From Candidatus Thiodiazotropha endoloripes (GTDB lineage Bacteria > Pseudomonadota > Gammaproteobacteria > Chromatiales > Chromatiaceae): a stretch of 64,000 nt of DNA. Position 1 is the first letter of the stretch, and every line of letters starts with the position of its first letter. Of the stretch, positions 16,074-24,866 are shown in pieces. The DNA lies in assembly GCA_001709035.1 (NCBI GenBank), contig LVKA01000019.1:1-64000 (forward strand), written 5' to 3'. The notes beneath the pieces were generated by a model. It did no database searches and was not told the origin of the DNA. It was given only the letters and a program-made list of their open reading frames with translations. The position numbers were made by a program, and so were the translations under genes.

Positions 16074-17185
16074 GTGACAGCAAGGTATCGCCCCCGGATC
16101 TCGCTGTGCTTGTATCACTCTCCGGAGAGGGAGGCGTGGAACGAATGGTGTTGAATCTGGTCAACGCCATCGCTGAACAGGGAACCCGGGTCGACTTGCT
16201 GCTGATCAAGACCCGCAGCAAACACCTGGACGCACTCCATCCCCAAGTGAATCGCATCGATCTCGGCAGCAAGCATACCGCCACCAGCCTATGGCCGCTG
16301 CGCCGCTACCTGAAGCAGGCCAATCCACCGGCACTGCTGGCGGCGAAAGACCGGGCCGGTCGCATGGCCGTCATCGCCAGGGTACTGGCCGGGTCCGGCA
16401 AAACCCGACTGCTGATGCGACTGGGCACCAACCTGACCGCCGCACTGGCGCATAAATCCCCTTGGCGGATGCGCCTGCGACGCCTGCCGATCCGCCTGCT
16501 CTACCCGCACATCGACAGAATCGTTGCCGTTTCCGAAGGGGTTCGGCAGGATACCCTGACGGTCTCCGGGGTCGATCCACAAAAGGTCAGTGTGGTGCGC
16601 AACCCAGTGATCACCCCGCAACTGCAGACAGCCGCGGAAGCACCAGTACCTCACCCCTGGCTCGAGGATAGCGAAGTGCCGGTGATACTGGGCGCCGGAC
16701 GCCTGACCCTGCAGAAAGATTTTCACACCCTGATCCAGGCGTTTGCCCAGCTCAGAGAAAGCCGTCCCTGCCGCTTGATCATCCTTGGTGACGGACGGCA
16801 GAAAACACCCTTGTTGGAACTGGCTGAAAGCCTCGGCGTGACAGCCGATCTGGACTTCCCCGGTTTCACCTCGAACCCCTACGCCTACATGAAACGGGCA
16901 CAGCTGTTTGTACTCTCATCACGTTGGGAGGGTTCACCGAACGTACTCACTGAGGCGATGGCTCTGGGGGTACCGGTGGTCTCCACGAACTGTCCCAGCG
17001 GCCCGAACGAAATCCTCGATCAAGGTCGAATCGCACCGCTTGTCCCGGTTGGCGATCACCAGGCCCTGGCGGCGGCGATGGGGAAAGTACTCGACTCACC
17101 ACCACAGGGAGAGCGGCTGCGTGAGGCTGTTGCAGAATACCGCGCTGAGATCAGCGCCACCCACTATTTAAAACTCATCGGTTGA
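16070..17185 (+). CDS. GT4-family glycosyltransferase (paralog A)
   Basis: This encodes 371 residues. The GT4 loop LSGEGGVERMVLNLVNAIA is at the N-terminus. The donor domain has VILGAGRLTLQKDFHTLIQA, IILGDGRQKTPL and LSSRWEGSPNVLTEAMALG, then the distinctive STNCPSGPNEIL. The same motif order and the CPSGP signature occur in the genes at 21334 and 22445, so these three are paralogs and resemble N-acetylgalactosamine/galactose-type transferases. Specificity is not provable. The start is coupled to the GFA gene by an ATGA overlap. Confidence 0.88.
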   Translation: MSDSKVSPPDLAVLVSLSGEGGVERMVLNLVNAIAEQGTRVDLLLIKTRSKHLDALHPQVNRIDLGSKHTATSLWPLRRYLKQANPPALLAAKDRAGRMAVIARVLAGSGKTRLLMRLGTNLTAALAHKSPWRMRLRRLPIRLLYPHIDRIVAVSEGVRQDTLTVSGVDPQKVSVVRNPVITPQLQTAAEAPVPHPWLEDSEVPVILGAGRLTLQKDFHTLIQAFAQLRESRPCRLIILGDGRQKTPLLELAESLGVTADLDFPGFTSNPYAYMKRAQLFVLSSRWEGSPNVLTEAMALGVPVVSTNCPSGPNEILDQGRIAPLVPVGDHQALAAAMGKVLDSPPQGERLREAVAEYRAEISATHYLKLIG

Positions 17186-17189
17186 CACC

Positions 17190-17855
17190 ATGCTGCTTTC
17201 CATCAAATACAATTTTCTGTTCGTCCACATCGCCAAGACCGGCGGCACCAGTGTCAGATCGGCCCTGCAGCCCCTGCGCTGGCGCGACCCCTGGTACTAC
17301 CCGATGTTCCTCTGCTCCCGCTTCAGCCATCTGAGCGGGCACCGTATCGGCACCAAATTCCCCCGTCACTCAAGGATCGTCGCCGCCAAGGAGCTGCTGC
17401 CGGAAGATTTCTTCAACAATCTGTTCAAGTTCGCCATTGTGCGCAACCCCTGGGACCTGCAGGTCAGCTCTTACCATCACATCCGCCGGGAGCGGCCCCA
17501 CCTGATCTCCCATATCGAGGACTTCGACCACTTCATCCGTTGGAAACTCGATCCGGAGCGGCCCTATCAATACCATGTGGACACCTCCATCCAATCCCAG
17601 CTCGACTACCTGATCGACCTGCAGGGCAAGATCCTGGTGGATTTCATCGGCCACTACGAAAATCTGGCGGAAGATTTCAAAACAATCACAACCCAACTCA
17701 AGCTCGATGACATCAGCCTGCCCCACAAACGCCGGGCAAAAGATCGCTCAAAGGATTATCGGGAGTACTATACGGACGACCTGGCGGAGCTGGTGGGCAA
17801 CCACTTCAAACGCGACATCGAGGCGTTTGGGTACCATTTCGATCAGGCAAAGTGA
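17190..17855 (+). CDS. sulfotransferase family 2 protein
   Basis: This encodes 221 residues. The PAPS-binding loop is FVHIAKTGGTSVRSAL near residue 12, and the 3'-phosphate-binding segment is KFAIVRNPWDLQVSSYH near residue 85. A catalytic acid/base region is not obvious. Enzymes of this family move sulfate from PAPS to sugar hydroxyls. The gene starts five bases after the glycosyltransferase and is the last of the plus-strand glycan operon. I infer that one sugar of the surface glycan made here may be sulfated. Confidence 0.82.
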   Translation: MLLSIKYNFLFVHIAKTGGTSVRSALQPLRWRDPWYYPMFLCSRFSHLSGHRIGTKFPRHSRIVAAKELLPEDFFNNLFKFAIVRNPWDLQVSSYHHIRRERPHLISHIEDFDHFIRWKLDPERPYQYHVDTSIQSQLDYLIDLQGKILVDFIGHYENLAEDFKTITTQLKLDDISLPHKRRAKDRSKDYREYYTDDLAELVGNHFKRDIEAFGYHFDQAK

Positions 17856-17857
17856 CT

Positions 17858-17986
17858 GCGGTTGGGCCGTATTACGGCTTGATTGCAAAACGGCCGACCG
17901 ATGGACAAGGCAGATTGAAGTCGCCGTCGTCACAACCTGCGGACAACCCCGGGGCGAAGGCTTGAGTCAAGAAACTTCGGCCCGGG
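17858..17986. terminator. two hairpins between convergent genes
   Basis: The first hairpin pairs CGGTTGGGCCGT with ACGGCCGACCG. The second pairs CCCGGGGCGAAG (17948-17959) with CTTCGGCCCGGG (17975-17986), flanked by GTCGTC and ACGAC. They lie between the sulfotransferase stop and the subtilase stop and probably end transcription from both sides. No T-run is present. Confidence 0.45.
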
Positions 17987-18008
17987 ACGACCAGTTAATC
18001 ACAAAACG

Positions 18009-20174
18009 TTACTGTGGACAGTTGACCGTGTATTCCCATGCGGTGCCACTGGTCCCCTCACAGTTTGGAACCACCTCAACCGCGATCACCGACGAGTTGC
18101 CCGAGTAGTTGATGGGCACTGTCTTTTCCTCACCCACACAACCGCTATCGAACAACAGCTCGCCTTCATAGTGCAAGCGCATGCGATCACGAATGCTGTA
18201 GGTTTCGTAGTAGAAATCGAAACTCCCAGAATTCTGGCCCAGCTCGATCTGACGGGTGTCGGGCGTATCACCCCCTGCATTCTGGGTACTGCTGCAGGCC
18301 TCCGGTTCACCGGTGCCATAAAACTTCAGACGCCAGGATTGTAGGCTACCGCTATCGCCGGTCACCCGATCCCGTACCGTCAAGGTCCAATCACCATCAG
18401 CGTCGCCCCCGAGGTGCCGTGCGCTGCCGAACACCCAGCCATTGAAACTGCTGCAGGTCACCCGAGTAAACAGCGGGAATCCGCTGGAACAGCCACGGGG
18501 CTCGGTAAGCAGACTCTGTGAGCCATCGGGACCGGTCAGCAGAACCTCAAGATCACCGGGCTCCGTATGGCTGGCGCTGAAGGTGATTTCAACATACTCA
18601 ATATGGTCGATGCCGCTGTTGGATACGGTGATGGTACTGGTTGTTGTACCCATATCCGCGATCGGTTCATTCGGACTCTCCAGATCCGTCTCATGGGTTC
18701 GCTCCTGGCCGAGATTGGTCCAGCTGCGCGCCAATGCGACAGCCGCCTGTGCATCAGGAACACCAAAACCATACTTGTGATTGAAATTGTAACGGGGATT
18801 GGTTCCTGTGGTCAGCCAGCCGGAATCCGAGGCATGGTTTTTACGCGCAGTCTGGGCCAGGATCATGCGCACATCCCGCCAACCCAGATTGGGATTCGCT
18901 TCGAGTATCAGGCCAACCACACCGGAGACGACCGGTGCAGCGGCCGATGTCCCACTGAAGCAGGTATAACTGCGGTTCGATACATCGGCGGTTCCATCGG
19001 TGGAATCGTTGTAGGGCAATTCGCCGGTTCTATCGGTTGAGAGAACACAGTCTGCGCCCGGTGCACTGATCCACAGATTGGCGCCACTCTCGGAGAAGTC
19101 GGCTTGAAACCCATCGTTGTCAACGGCCCCCACCGCGATGACTCCGCGATTGTTCACATACCCGTCATGATTGGAATTATCGCCTCTTTCTGCCCCATTG
19201 CCTCCGGCAAACACATACACGATGCCTCGGCCGAAACGGCCGCTGGCGAGACCGGTTTGGATTGCGGATTCCCATAACGACGGTGGCGACTCGAGCATGC
19301 CGGTACTGTCGAACGAACCCCAGCTGTTACTGGATACCGCGTTGTCCACCGCATCACGTGACATGGCATCGGCTTTGTCCGCATCGGTATTGGTGAGGAT
19401 TGCGTTATAGCCAATCAGACTGGCGCGAGGCGCGACACCACGCACACCCACCCCATTCAAATCCCGAGCCGCAATCAGTCCCGCTACCGCAGTACCATGG
19501 GCGAATGGGTCAGAAGCGCTGGGTTGTGGTGGCGATGGGTCCGTATCGTTGTTCTGATAGTCCCAGCTTTGATCCACCGCCACATTGGCGGCAAGATCTT
19601 CGTGGCCGATCTCCACGCCATCATCAACCACCACGATGCGTACACCACGGCCCTTGATCCCGTCCACATCCCATACTGGCTCAGCATTGATATCCTCTCC
19701 GGCGGTAGCACCACTCTGCCCGGTATTCTTGATGTGCCACTGCTGATCATAGAGCGGGTCCCCCTGAGTCAGGGTCAGATAGATCTCGGTATCGGCATTC
19801 ATCGTTACCACACAACTGGTTCCGGCTCCGGAACAACCACCACCGCTCCACTCCTCAACGGCGTTGTCAGGGGCTGGATAGACGTTTAACGTCACACGGC
19901 TGCCACTGTCGAATCGTGCCGAGCAAACACTGTCGATTTCGCTGCAATTGATACCGCTTGGGGTAGAGATGATGCCGCCTTCCCCGTCTCCGGTAATGTT
20001 GATGGTCAGCAGAAAGGTCGTCAGTTGATCGATGATCTCATCTTCTACATCCTCATCATCTTCAACACCGCCGCAAGAGCCGAGCAGGCCCGTGGTTAAC
20101 ACCAATAGGAACCCGGCCAGCGGCCCCCACCTGAACCCGTTTGGATTCTGTTTCGATTGAATTGCGATCGTCAT
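18009..20174 (-). CDS. lipoprotein subtilisin-like serine protease (S8) with P domain
   Basis: This encodes 721 residues. A lipobox (LLGSC, Cys34) predicts outer-membrane or cell-surface anchoring. Residues 55-135 form a small beta domain like the InlB B-repeat. The S8 catalytic domain has Asp184 (VVVDDG), His226 (FAHGTAVAG), the oxyanion Asn in FAGGNG and Ser410 (SGTSAAAP). Residues about 500-610 match a proprotein-convertase P domain (HIEYVEITFSASH, GDWTLTVRD). There is no I9-type prodomain ahead of the catalytic domain, which begins with the usual post-prodomain segment DPLYDQQWHIKNTG. A prodomain-like protein is encoded three bases upstream, so the pair is probably coexpressed. Confidence 0.88.
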   Translation of the reverse strand: MTIAIQSKQNPNGFRWGPLAGFLLVLTTGLLGSCGGVEDDEDVEDEIIDQLTTFLLTINITGDGEGGIISTPSGINCSEIDSVCSARFDSGSRVTLNVYPAPDNAVEEWSGGGCSGAGTSCVVTMNADTEIYLTLTQGDPLYDQQWHIKNTGQSGATAGEDINAEPVWDVDGIKGRGVRIVVVDDGVEIGHEDLAANVAVDQSWDYQNNDTDPSPPQPSASDPFAHGTAVAGLIAARDLNGVGVRGVAPRASLIGYNAILTNTDADKADAMSRDAVDNAVSSNSWGSFDSTGMLESPPSLWESAIQTGLASGRFGRGIVYVFAGGNGAERGDNSNHDGYVNNRGVIAVGAVDNDGFQADFSESGANLWISAPGADCVLSTDRTGELPYNDSTDGTADVSNRSYTCFSGTSAAAPVVSGVVGLILEANPNLGWRDVRMILAQTARKNHASDSGWLTTGTNPRYNFNHKYGFGVPDAQAAVALARSWTNLGQERTHETDLESPNEPIADMGTTTSTITVSNSGIDHIEYVEITFSASHTEPGDLEVLLTGPDGSQSLLTEPRGCSSGFPLFTRVTCSSFNGWVFGSARHLGGDADGDWTLTVRDRVTGDSGSLQSWRLKFYGTGEPEACSSTQNAGGDTPDTRQIELGQNSGSFDFYYETYSIRDRMRLHYEGELLFDSGCVGEEKTVPINYSGNSSVIAVEVVPNCEGTSGTAWEYTVNCPQ

Positions 20175-20177
20175 GTT

Positions 20178-20825
20178 CTAACGCCTTGAACTGGGTTTCC
20201 ACCAATTGGGGGTTGCATTGACAACCTCACCGGACTCCCGCAACTGATTGGCGAGTTCCAGGGCTTCAATCCCTGGTGCGGTACGCAACAGATAGGTGTG
20301 TGCACCAATCGGTAAGCGGCGCTCGACTTCAAGGCCTTTGCGAATCAACCAATTGTCAATCTGGGGTTTCTCCCAGCTGGGATCGAGTGTCACAATCAGC
20401 CCACCGGGTAGCGCCCTTAATGGTCCCGCTTCTGTGGGAGAGTCGTGAAATACCGGTGAAAGCCTGCCGGCATACTGTTCGGACTTCGCCTGTTGCGTCA
20501 CGTTTAGTGAGTTGCCGGACTCCAACCGCCAGAAGCGCACACTACCTTGAGCCGGGAACGCCGCCACATCCCGCCCGCTGTAACGCTGGCGCATCACGGA
20601 TGCGGTGGCATCGGAAGATTCAAATTCTGCGATCAGGCTTGGATTGAGCCAGATGGTCCTGGGCTCGTCACCGTCGTACCAGACATATTGCTGCTGAAGT
20701 GTAGCGATGCTCTTATAGTTTTTGTGATTCAACGTACCAGCCGAGGGTCCGGCACAGGCCGAGGCGACGGTCATGAAAAAAATGATCGGCAGACAACAAT
20801 CTCGTAGTGCTCGAAGATGTTTCAT
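20178..20825 (-). CDS. exported stand-alone subtilase prodomain-like protein
   Basis: This encodes 215 residues with a signal peptide (to about ACAG). The C-terminal 80 residues resemble the prodomain of fervidolysin/kexin-type subtilases: GLIVTLDPSWEKPQIDNWLIRKG, then VERRLPIGAHTYLLRT, then ALELANQLRESGEVVNATPNWW, whose last segment normally fills the protease active site. It is not fused to a protease and ends three bases before the subtilase start. I infer a separate folding chaperone or inhibitor acting in trans. The N-terminal half (YVWYDGDEPRTIWLNPSL) is not recognised; a similar region precedes prodomains in some subtilases. Confidence 0.65.
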   Translation of the reverse strand: MKHLRALRDCCLPIIFFMTVASACAGPSAGTLNHKNYKSIATLQQQYVWYDGDEPRTIWLNPSLIAEFESSDATASVMRQRYSGRDVAAFPAQGSVRFWRLESGNSLNVTQQAKSEQYAGRLSPVFHDSPTEAGPLRALPGGLIVTLDPSWEKPQIDNWLIRKGLEVERRLPIGAHTYLLRTAPGIEALELANQLRESGEVVNATPNWWKPSSRR

Positions 20826-21333
20826 CTCAACTTCCCCCTATGCCGGATTGATTGCGATGACCTGCATCGCGTTCCCTTCAGGTCAGATCCAGACTCCCTG
20901 GAGGCCGAGCTAAAAACGGCCATCCAGGGAAGCTCTTAAGTGTCTTGGTTGTTTATTCTCGAACCCAGCGCACGGGTGAAACGACGTGGATCCTGAATGC
21001 GTGGCCCATTGAAACCGGACTCTACACATTTGACGGGATTCGACACAAAACGCCTCGCCACGTACAAATTAAACACTGTACAAAGATGCCAGAATAAAGG
21101 ATTGAATAAAAGCTGATGTCCCGCCGGGAAGCGCCAAAACCCGAATAAAAATACTGAATTGATGATACAAAGAATTCTGAGGGTTTCTGCTTGAGGGTTT
21201 CATCAGCTTGTGCCGCTGGATTCCGGCCTGTGCTGGAATGAACACGACACACCTGGTCAGGCCAAAGTCAAATAGACCAGTATGCCGCTCATACACCCGG
21301 GATGATGGGTATCAGCCACTCAACACCGCTGGC
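20826..21333. other. gap with a degenerate REP-like motif
   Basis: There is no supported gene in this 508-base stretch. It contains one copy of a REP-like sequence near 21216-21241 (GGATTCCGGCCTGTGCTGGAATG), the type of inverted motif often scattered between genes in proteobacteria. The promoter of the prodomain/subtilase operon should lie at the left end. Confidence 0.45.
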
Positions 21334-22452
21334 TTACTGAGCCTCTGGCAATCCTATGGCCTTCAAATAGCTGGTGACACTTTTCTCCAACGTGTATGGC
21401 GCCGCTGCGGTCTGAAGCCGCTCCCTGGGCAACGGATTGTCCAACTGCCTGGCCATCGCATCGGCCAGGGCAGCCGGATCGCCCGGCGGCGCCAATGGCT
21501 CTCCAGGCAGATCCCCCAACAATTCCTCAGGACCACTCGGGCAACGGGTGGAAGCCACCGGTGTCCCGGCAGCCAGGGCTTCAACCAGCACCGCCCCCAA
21601 TCCTTCCCATAAAGAGGAGAGCACAAACAGAGCCGAGGCCTTCATGTAGGGGTAGGGGCTGTCCACAAAGCCCGGCAATGAAACCCGTTGCTCCAGGCCC
21701 AGCTTTTTTACTTCGGCTTCGAGCCGCTCACGGGCACGCCCTTCACCAACGATCATCAGGCGGCAGTCATATCGATCCTTGAGCTGTGCGAATGCCCGTA
21801 TCAGGGTGGTGAAATCTTTTCGGCGGCACAGCTCACCCACCCCAAGGATCACTCTCGGTTCACCAGGTTTGAACCAGGGATGGTCAAGTGGCTGATTCAT
21901 CCGCTGATAGAAACTCGGTGTGATGATCGGGCTGGGCACCACTTCAATTCCCGCGCGCTCAACACCGATGTAGTCGGCAAAATCATCCGCCGCACCCTGA
22001 GATGGAACCAGGATAGTATCCGCATGACGATAGAGGTAGCGCATAGAGTTACGCTGCACGAAGCGATCGAAGCGACTGCGGCTGGCCAGGTTCGTACTCA
22101 CCGTGGTGCCGCTGCGTACTGCCACCCGGGCGCGATTACCGCTCAAGGCATTGGCCAACAGAGCGGTACGATTGACCCGGTCCTTGTCTGAGAGTAGAAC
22201 CTCGGGACGGTACTGTTTCAGATAACGAATCAGCTCCGGCAGGGCGGGATAGACATGTTTGGCTTTAAACTCCACCACCCGCAGATTCTCCGGTAGAGGG
22301 TGATTCAGTTCTGGCCCATGGTTGTGGATCTTCAGCAAGTCGACCTGATAGCCCGCTTCGGCCATCCCCGGCAACAGATTTTTCGCCAGCCGGTCCACGC
22401 CACTGTGACCGGAGGTGGCAAGAAAGCAGGCGATACGGCGGGACTCAACCAT
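21334..22452 (-). CDS. GT4-family glycosyltransferase (paralog B)
   Basis: This encodes 372 residues. The N-terminal loop GHSGVDRLAKNLLPGMA replaces the usual GG-ER form. The donor domain has VILGVGELCRRKDFTTLIRA, LMIVGEGRARERL, SSLWEGLGAVLVEALAAG and STRCPSGPEELLG. It is closely related to the genes at 16070 and 22445 by motif order and by the CPSGP signature. The start overlaps the end of the upstream paralog by eight bases, so the two form an operon. The sugar specificity is unknown. Confidence 0.88.
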   Translation of the reverse strand: MVESRRIACFLATSGHSGVDRLAKNLLPGMAEAGYQVDLLKIHNHGPELNHPLPENLRVVEFKAKHVYPALPELIRYLKQYRPEVLLSDKDRVNRTALLANALSGNRARVAVRSGTTVSTNLASRSRFDRFVQRNSMRYLYRHADTILVPSQGAADDFADYIGVERAGIEVVPSPIITPSFYQRMNQPLDHPWFKPGEPRVILGVGELCRRKDFTTLIRAFAQLKDRYDCRLMIVGEGRARERLEAEVKKLGLEQRVSLPGFVDSPYPYMKASALFVLSSLWEGLGAVLVEALAAGTPVASTRCPSGPEELLGDLPGEPLAPPGDPAALADAMARQLDNPLPRERLQTAAAPYTLEKSVTSYLKAIGLPEAQ

Positions 22453-23617
22453 CGACCGCCACTGGGGCTGTCAGGCCGAATGCAGCAAGATAGCTTCTGG
22501 CACTTCGCTCCAGGGTGTACTCACTCACGGCTGCCTGAAGCTTTTCAGGATCCGGTGGCTGATTCAGTGTTTGCAACATCGCCTCGGCCAGACCGTCCAC
22601 ATCGCCCACTTCGACTAACGGCGCCACTTCACCCGCCCGGGTAATCTCAAAGGGACCGGAGGGGCAGTCGGTGCTGACCGAGGGCGTGCCCAGAGCCAGT
22701 GCTTCGGTAAGCACGTTGGGGGATCCCTCCCACAGGGAGGAGAGTACAAACAGTCCGGCATGCTTCAGATAGACGTAGGGATTGTCGACAAAGCCGGCGA
22801 GACGAAAATCGTCCTCAATCGCCAACTCCCTGGCGAGCTGTTTCAACTGCGCCTCTTTATTGCCCTGGCCAAGAATCATCAGGCGGCAGGACTGCTGCTG
22901 TCGCACCTGGGCAAAGGCACGCAACAGGGTGGGAAAATCCTTTTGCCGGCGCAGTCCGCCGATACCGAGTATCACCGGCGGCTGGCCCTTCGCCAGCCAG
23001 GGATCCGGCAGCTCGGCCTTTGACTGTTGATAGAGCTCGGGGGTGATGGTTGGGTTTTTAATCACGTTGATCCGTTCCCGGGGGATACCACTCAACGCCA
23101 TCACTTCATCCGCAACCCCCTGGGAGACCGCGACCACACCATCGGTCTGATTGAACAGCTTGACCAGATTGCGGGTCTTCAGCCAACGCCGCAACCAGCC
23201 CATGCCCCGTGCCTTCATACGGGAAACCAGGGCCGTGCCCGGGCGCAGGTAGAAGCGTGTCTTGCCATGGTGGCGTTGCCGCGCCTGCATGGCGATCTCG
23301 TCATCCCGGGTCTTTGCCGTCAGCAGGATGTCGGGATCGTTCTGCTGCAGATAGTCGAGCAGCCTGGGCAGGGAGTCGCTCTGTTTGGCCACCGGAAACT
23401 TGATCACCCGGACATTCTCGGGCAGCAGATGGAGGTAGGGGGCATTGCTGTTTTTGATGATGAAATCGACCTTCACCCCGATCAGCGCCAAGCCTCTGGC
23501 TATATTGACCATCATGCGTTCAACGCCGCCGTCACCGAACTTCAGAATAAACAGACAGACGTGAGGAACAGGTTTGGATGAATCGGGCATGGGTTTATCT
23601 AATCCGGATAGCGCCAT
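22445..23617 (-). CDS. GT4-family glycosyltransferase (paralog C)
   Basis: This encodes 390 residues (381 if translation starts at the second Met, MPDSSKPVP). Family features are LFILKFGDGGVERMMVNIARG, LRPGTALVSRMKARG, VILGIGGLRRQKDFPTLLRA, LMILGQGNKEAQL, SSLWEGSPNVLTEALALG and STDCPSGPFEI. It is the best match in the window to the enzyme at 16070, suggesting local duplication. It is promoter-proximal in the two-gene minus-strand operon at the right edge of the glycan locus. Confidence 0.88.
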   Translation of the reverse strand: MALSGLDKPMPDSSKPVPHVCLFILKFGDGGVERMMVNIARGLALIGVKVDFIIKNSNAPYLHLLPENVRVIKFPVAKQSDSLPRLLDYLQQNDPDILLTAKTRDDEIAMQARQRHHGKTRFYLRPGTALVSRMKARGMGWLRRWLKTRNLVKLFNQTDGVVAVSQGVADEVMALSGIPRERINVIKNPTITPELYQQSKAELPDPWLAKGQPPVILGIGGLRRQKDFPTLLRAFAQVRQQQSCRLMILGQGNKEAQLKQLARELAIEDDFRLAGFVDNPYVYLKHAGLFVLSSLWEGSPNVLTEALALGTPSVSTDCPSGPFEITRAGEVAPLVEVGDVDGLAEAMLQTLNQPPDPEKLQAAVSEYTLERSARSYLAAFGLTAPVAVDG

Positions 23618-23688
23618 CAGTAGACAACAGTTGTATTAAGACAGCTTAGGCTCGGACCAAAATGGCAGTGAGTACAATCAAAGGATTT

Positions 23689-23751
23689 TGGTGGGGCGTG
23701 GCCCCACCCTACAGCCATAATTCTACAGTAGGGTGGGGCCACGCCCCACCA
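23689..23751. repeat. perfect 24-base inverted repeat
   Basis: The arm at 23689-23712, starting TGGTGGGGCGTGGCCCC, is perfectly complementary to 23728-23751, with a 15-base loop. The sequence type (GGTGGGGC...GCCCCACC) is a widespread dispersed palindrome. It lies just past the end of the macrodomain gene and could act as its transcript end. Confidence 0.7.
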
Positions 23752-23890
23752 GATGCGGCTTAAGGTAAGCGCCATTCAGCTTAGGCCTGTCCTGTAAGGA
23801 GCGCATGATATCACCTTTCCAATCAAGGCACAGGCAACTTCAGATACAGAGCCAGCAAGAGATTCCAAAGCTGGGATCAACCATAGAGAC

Positions 23891-24418
23891 TTATTCCCTA
23901 ATGCACTGAGCACAGGCGTTTTGATAGAGCTCCGCATCAGCCTCACTGAAACAGCATGCGATAATGCGTTGGAAACGTTCCCGCCAGGCTTGCATCACCG
24001 ACAGGGCGATCTCAGCCGCCTCGGTCTTGGGATAACCATAGACGCCGGTGCTGATACCGGGGAAGGCGATCTGCTGCAGCTTGTGTTCTGACGCCAGGGC
24101 GAGGCTGTTCTCGTAACAGTCCCGAAGCAGTTTCGGTTCACCCAGGGTGCCACCCTGCCAAATCGGCCCAACCGTATGAATCACCCATTTTGCGGGCAAT
24201 TTGAAACCGGGCGTCAGTTTCGCCTCACCTACCTGGCAGCCGCCGAGGCTACGGCAGTAGTCGAGCAGCTCCCCACCAGCGACCCGATGAATGGCACCAT
24301 CCACCCCGCCACCGCCAAGCAGGGTTGTATTGGCGGCATTGACGATAACATCGACTTCCAGCCGGGTGATGTCTGCCGTTACAATGTGTATCTGACCCAT
24401 AACTTCTAGTGTAGGCAT
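23891..24418 (-). CDS. macrodomain protein (O-acetyl-ADP-ribose deacetylase-like)
   Basis: This encodes 175 residues; an alternative ATG at 24400 gives [12 protein letters not shown], a more usual start. ADP-ribose-binding loops are clear: [21 protein letters not shown] near residues 25-45 and the second glycine loop [13 protein letters not shown]. The middle segment KWVIHTVGP is typical of the YmdB/MacroD type, whose members hydrolyse O-acetyl-ADP-ribose or remove ADP-ribose from acidic residues. It is cytoplasmic. It stands alone between the glycan locus and the divergent DUF3301 gene. Confidence 0.92.
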   Translation of the reverse strand: MPTLEVMGQIHIVTADITRLEVDVIVNAANTTLLGGGGVDGAIHRVAGGELLDYCRSLGGCQVGEAKLTPGFKLPAKWVIHTVGPIWQGGTLGEPKLLRDCYENSLALASEHKLQQIAFPGISTGVYGYPKTEAAEIALSVMQAWRERFQRIIACCFSEADAELYQNACAQCIRE

Positions 24419-24517
24419 AACGCCGCGACTGGCCTGATAAAAAAGTAAATGCGCAACCCCTGTACGGTCGCCAATCAGGTAGAATCCTTATAATCCGACA
24501 GATCACAACACCACCCC

Positions 24518-24865
24518 ATGTCCTATTCAACACTCAATTTGTTACTCCTGCTGATGCTGATTGCCTGGTTCTGGCGGGACAGTTTGAAAGTCAGAGAGGT
24601 GGCGATCCGGATCAGCCGCAGCAGCTGTCAAAGCCATGGGGTCCAGTTTCTGGATCAGACGGTGGCGCTGCACCGGCTGGGAGTCCGCTGGTTGCGCAGC
24701 GGCCCGAAACTGCGTCGTGTCTACGCCTTTGACTACAGTCTTGAGGGATCGGGGCGCCGAACCGGCTATCTGGTGATGATGGGCATCCACAATGTGAGCC
24801 TGCACATGGATATCCCTCAGCCGCCTCAACCCCCAGCTGAACCATCGGAGCAGCAGCAGGATTAA
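24518..24865 (+). CDS. DUF3301 family protein
   Basis: This encodes 115 residues. An N-terminal hydrophobic helix (LLLLLMLIAWFW) anchors a small cytoplasmic domain with the family pattern REVAIRISRSSCQSHGVQFLDQTVAL, then RVYAFDYSLEGSGRRTGYLVMMG. The C-terminus is proline-rich. The function is unknown. DUF3301 proteins are found in many gammaproteobacteria. It converges on sspB with one base between stop codons, with no separate terminator visible. Confidence 0.85.
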   Translation: MSYSTLNLLLLLMLIAWFWRDSLKVREVAIRISRSSCQSHGVQFLDQTVALHRLGVRWLRSGPKLRRVYAFDYSLEGSGRRTGYLVMMGIHNVSLHMDIPQPPQPPAEPSEQQQD

Positions 24866-24866
24866 G

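Noticed and set aside
23689-23751. CRISPR repeat
   Set aside because: It is a single inverted repeat, with no series of direct repeats and spacers and no cas genes in the window.
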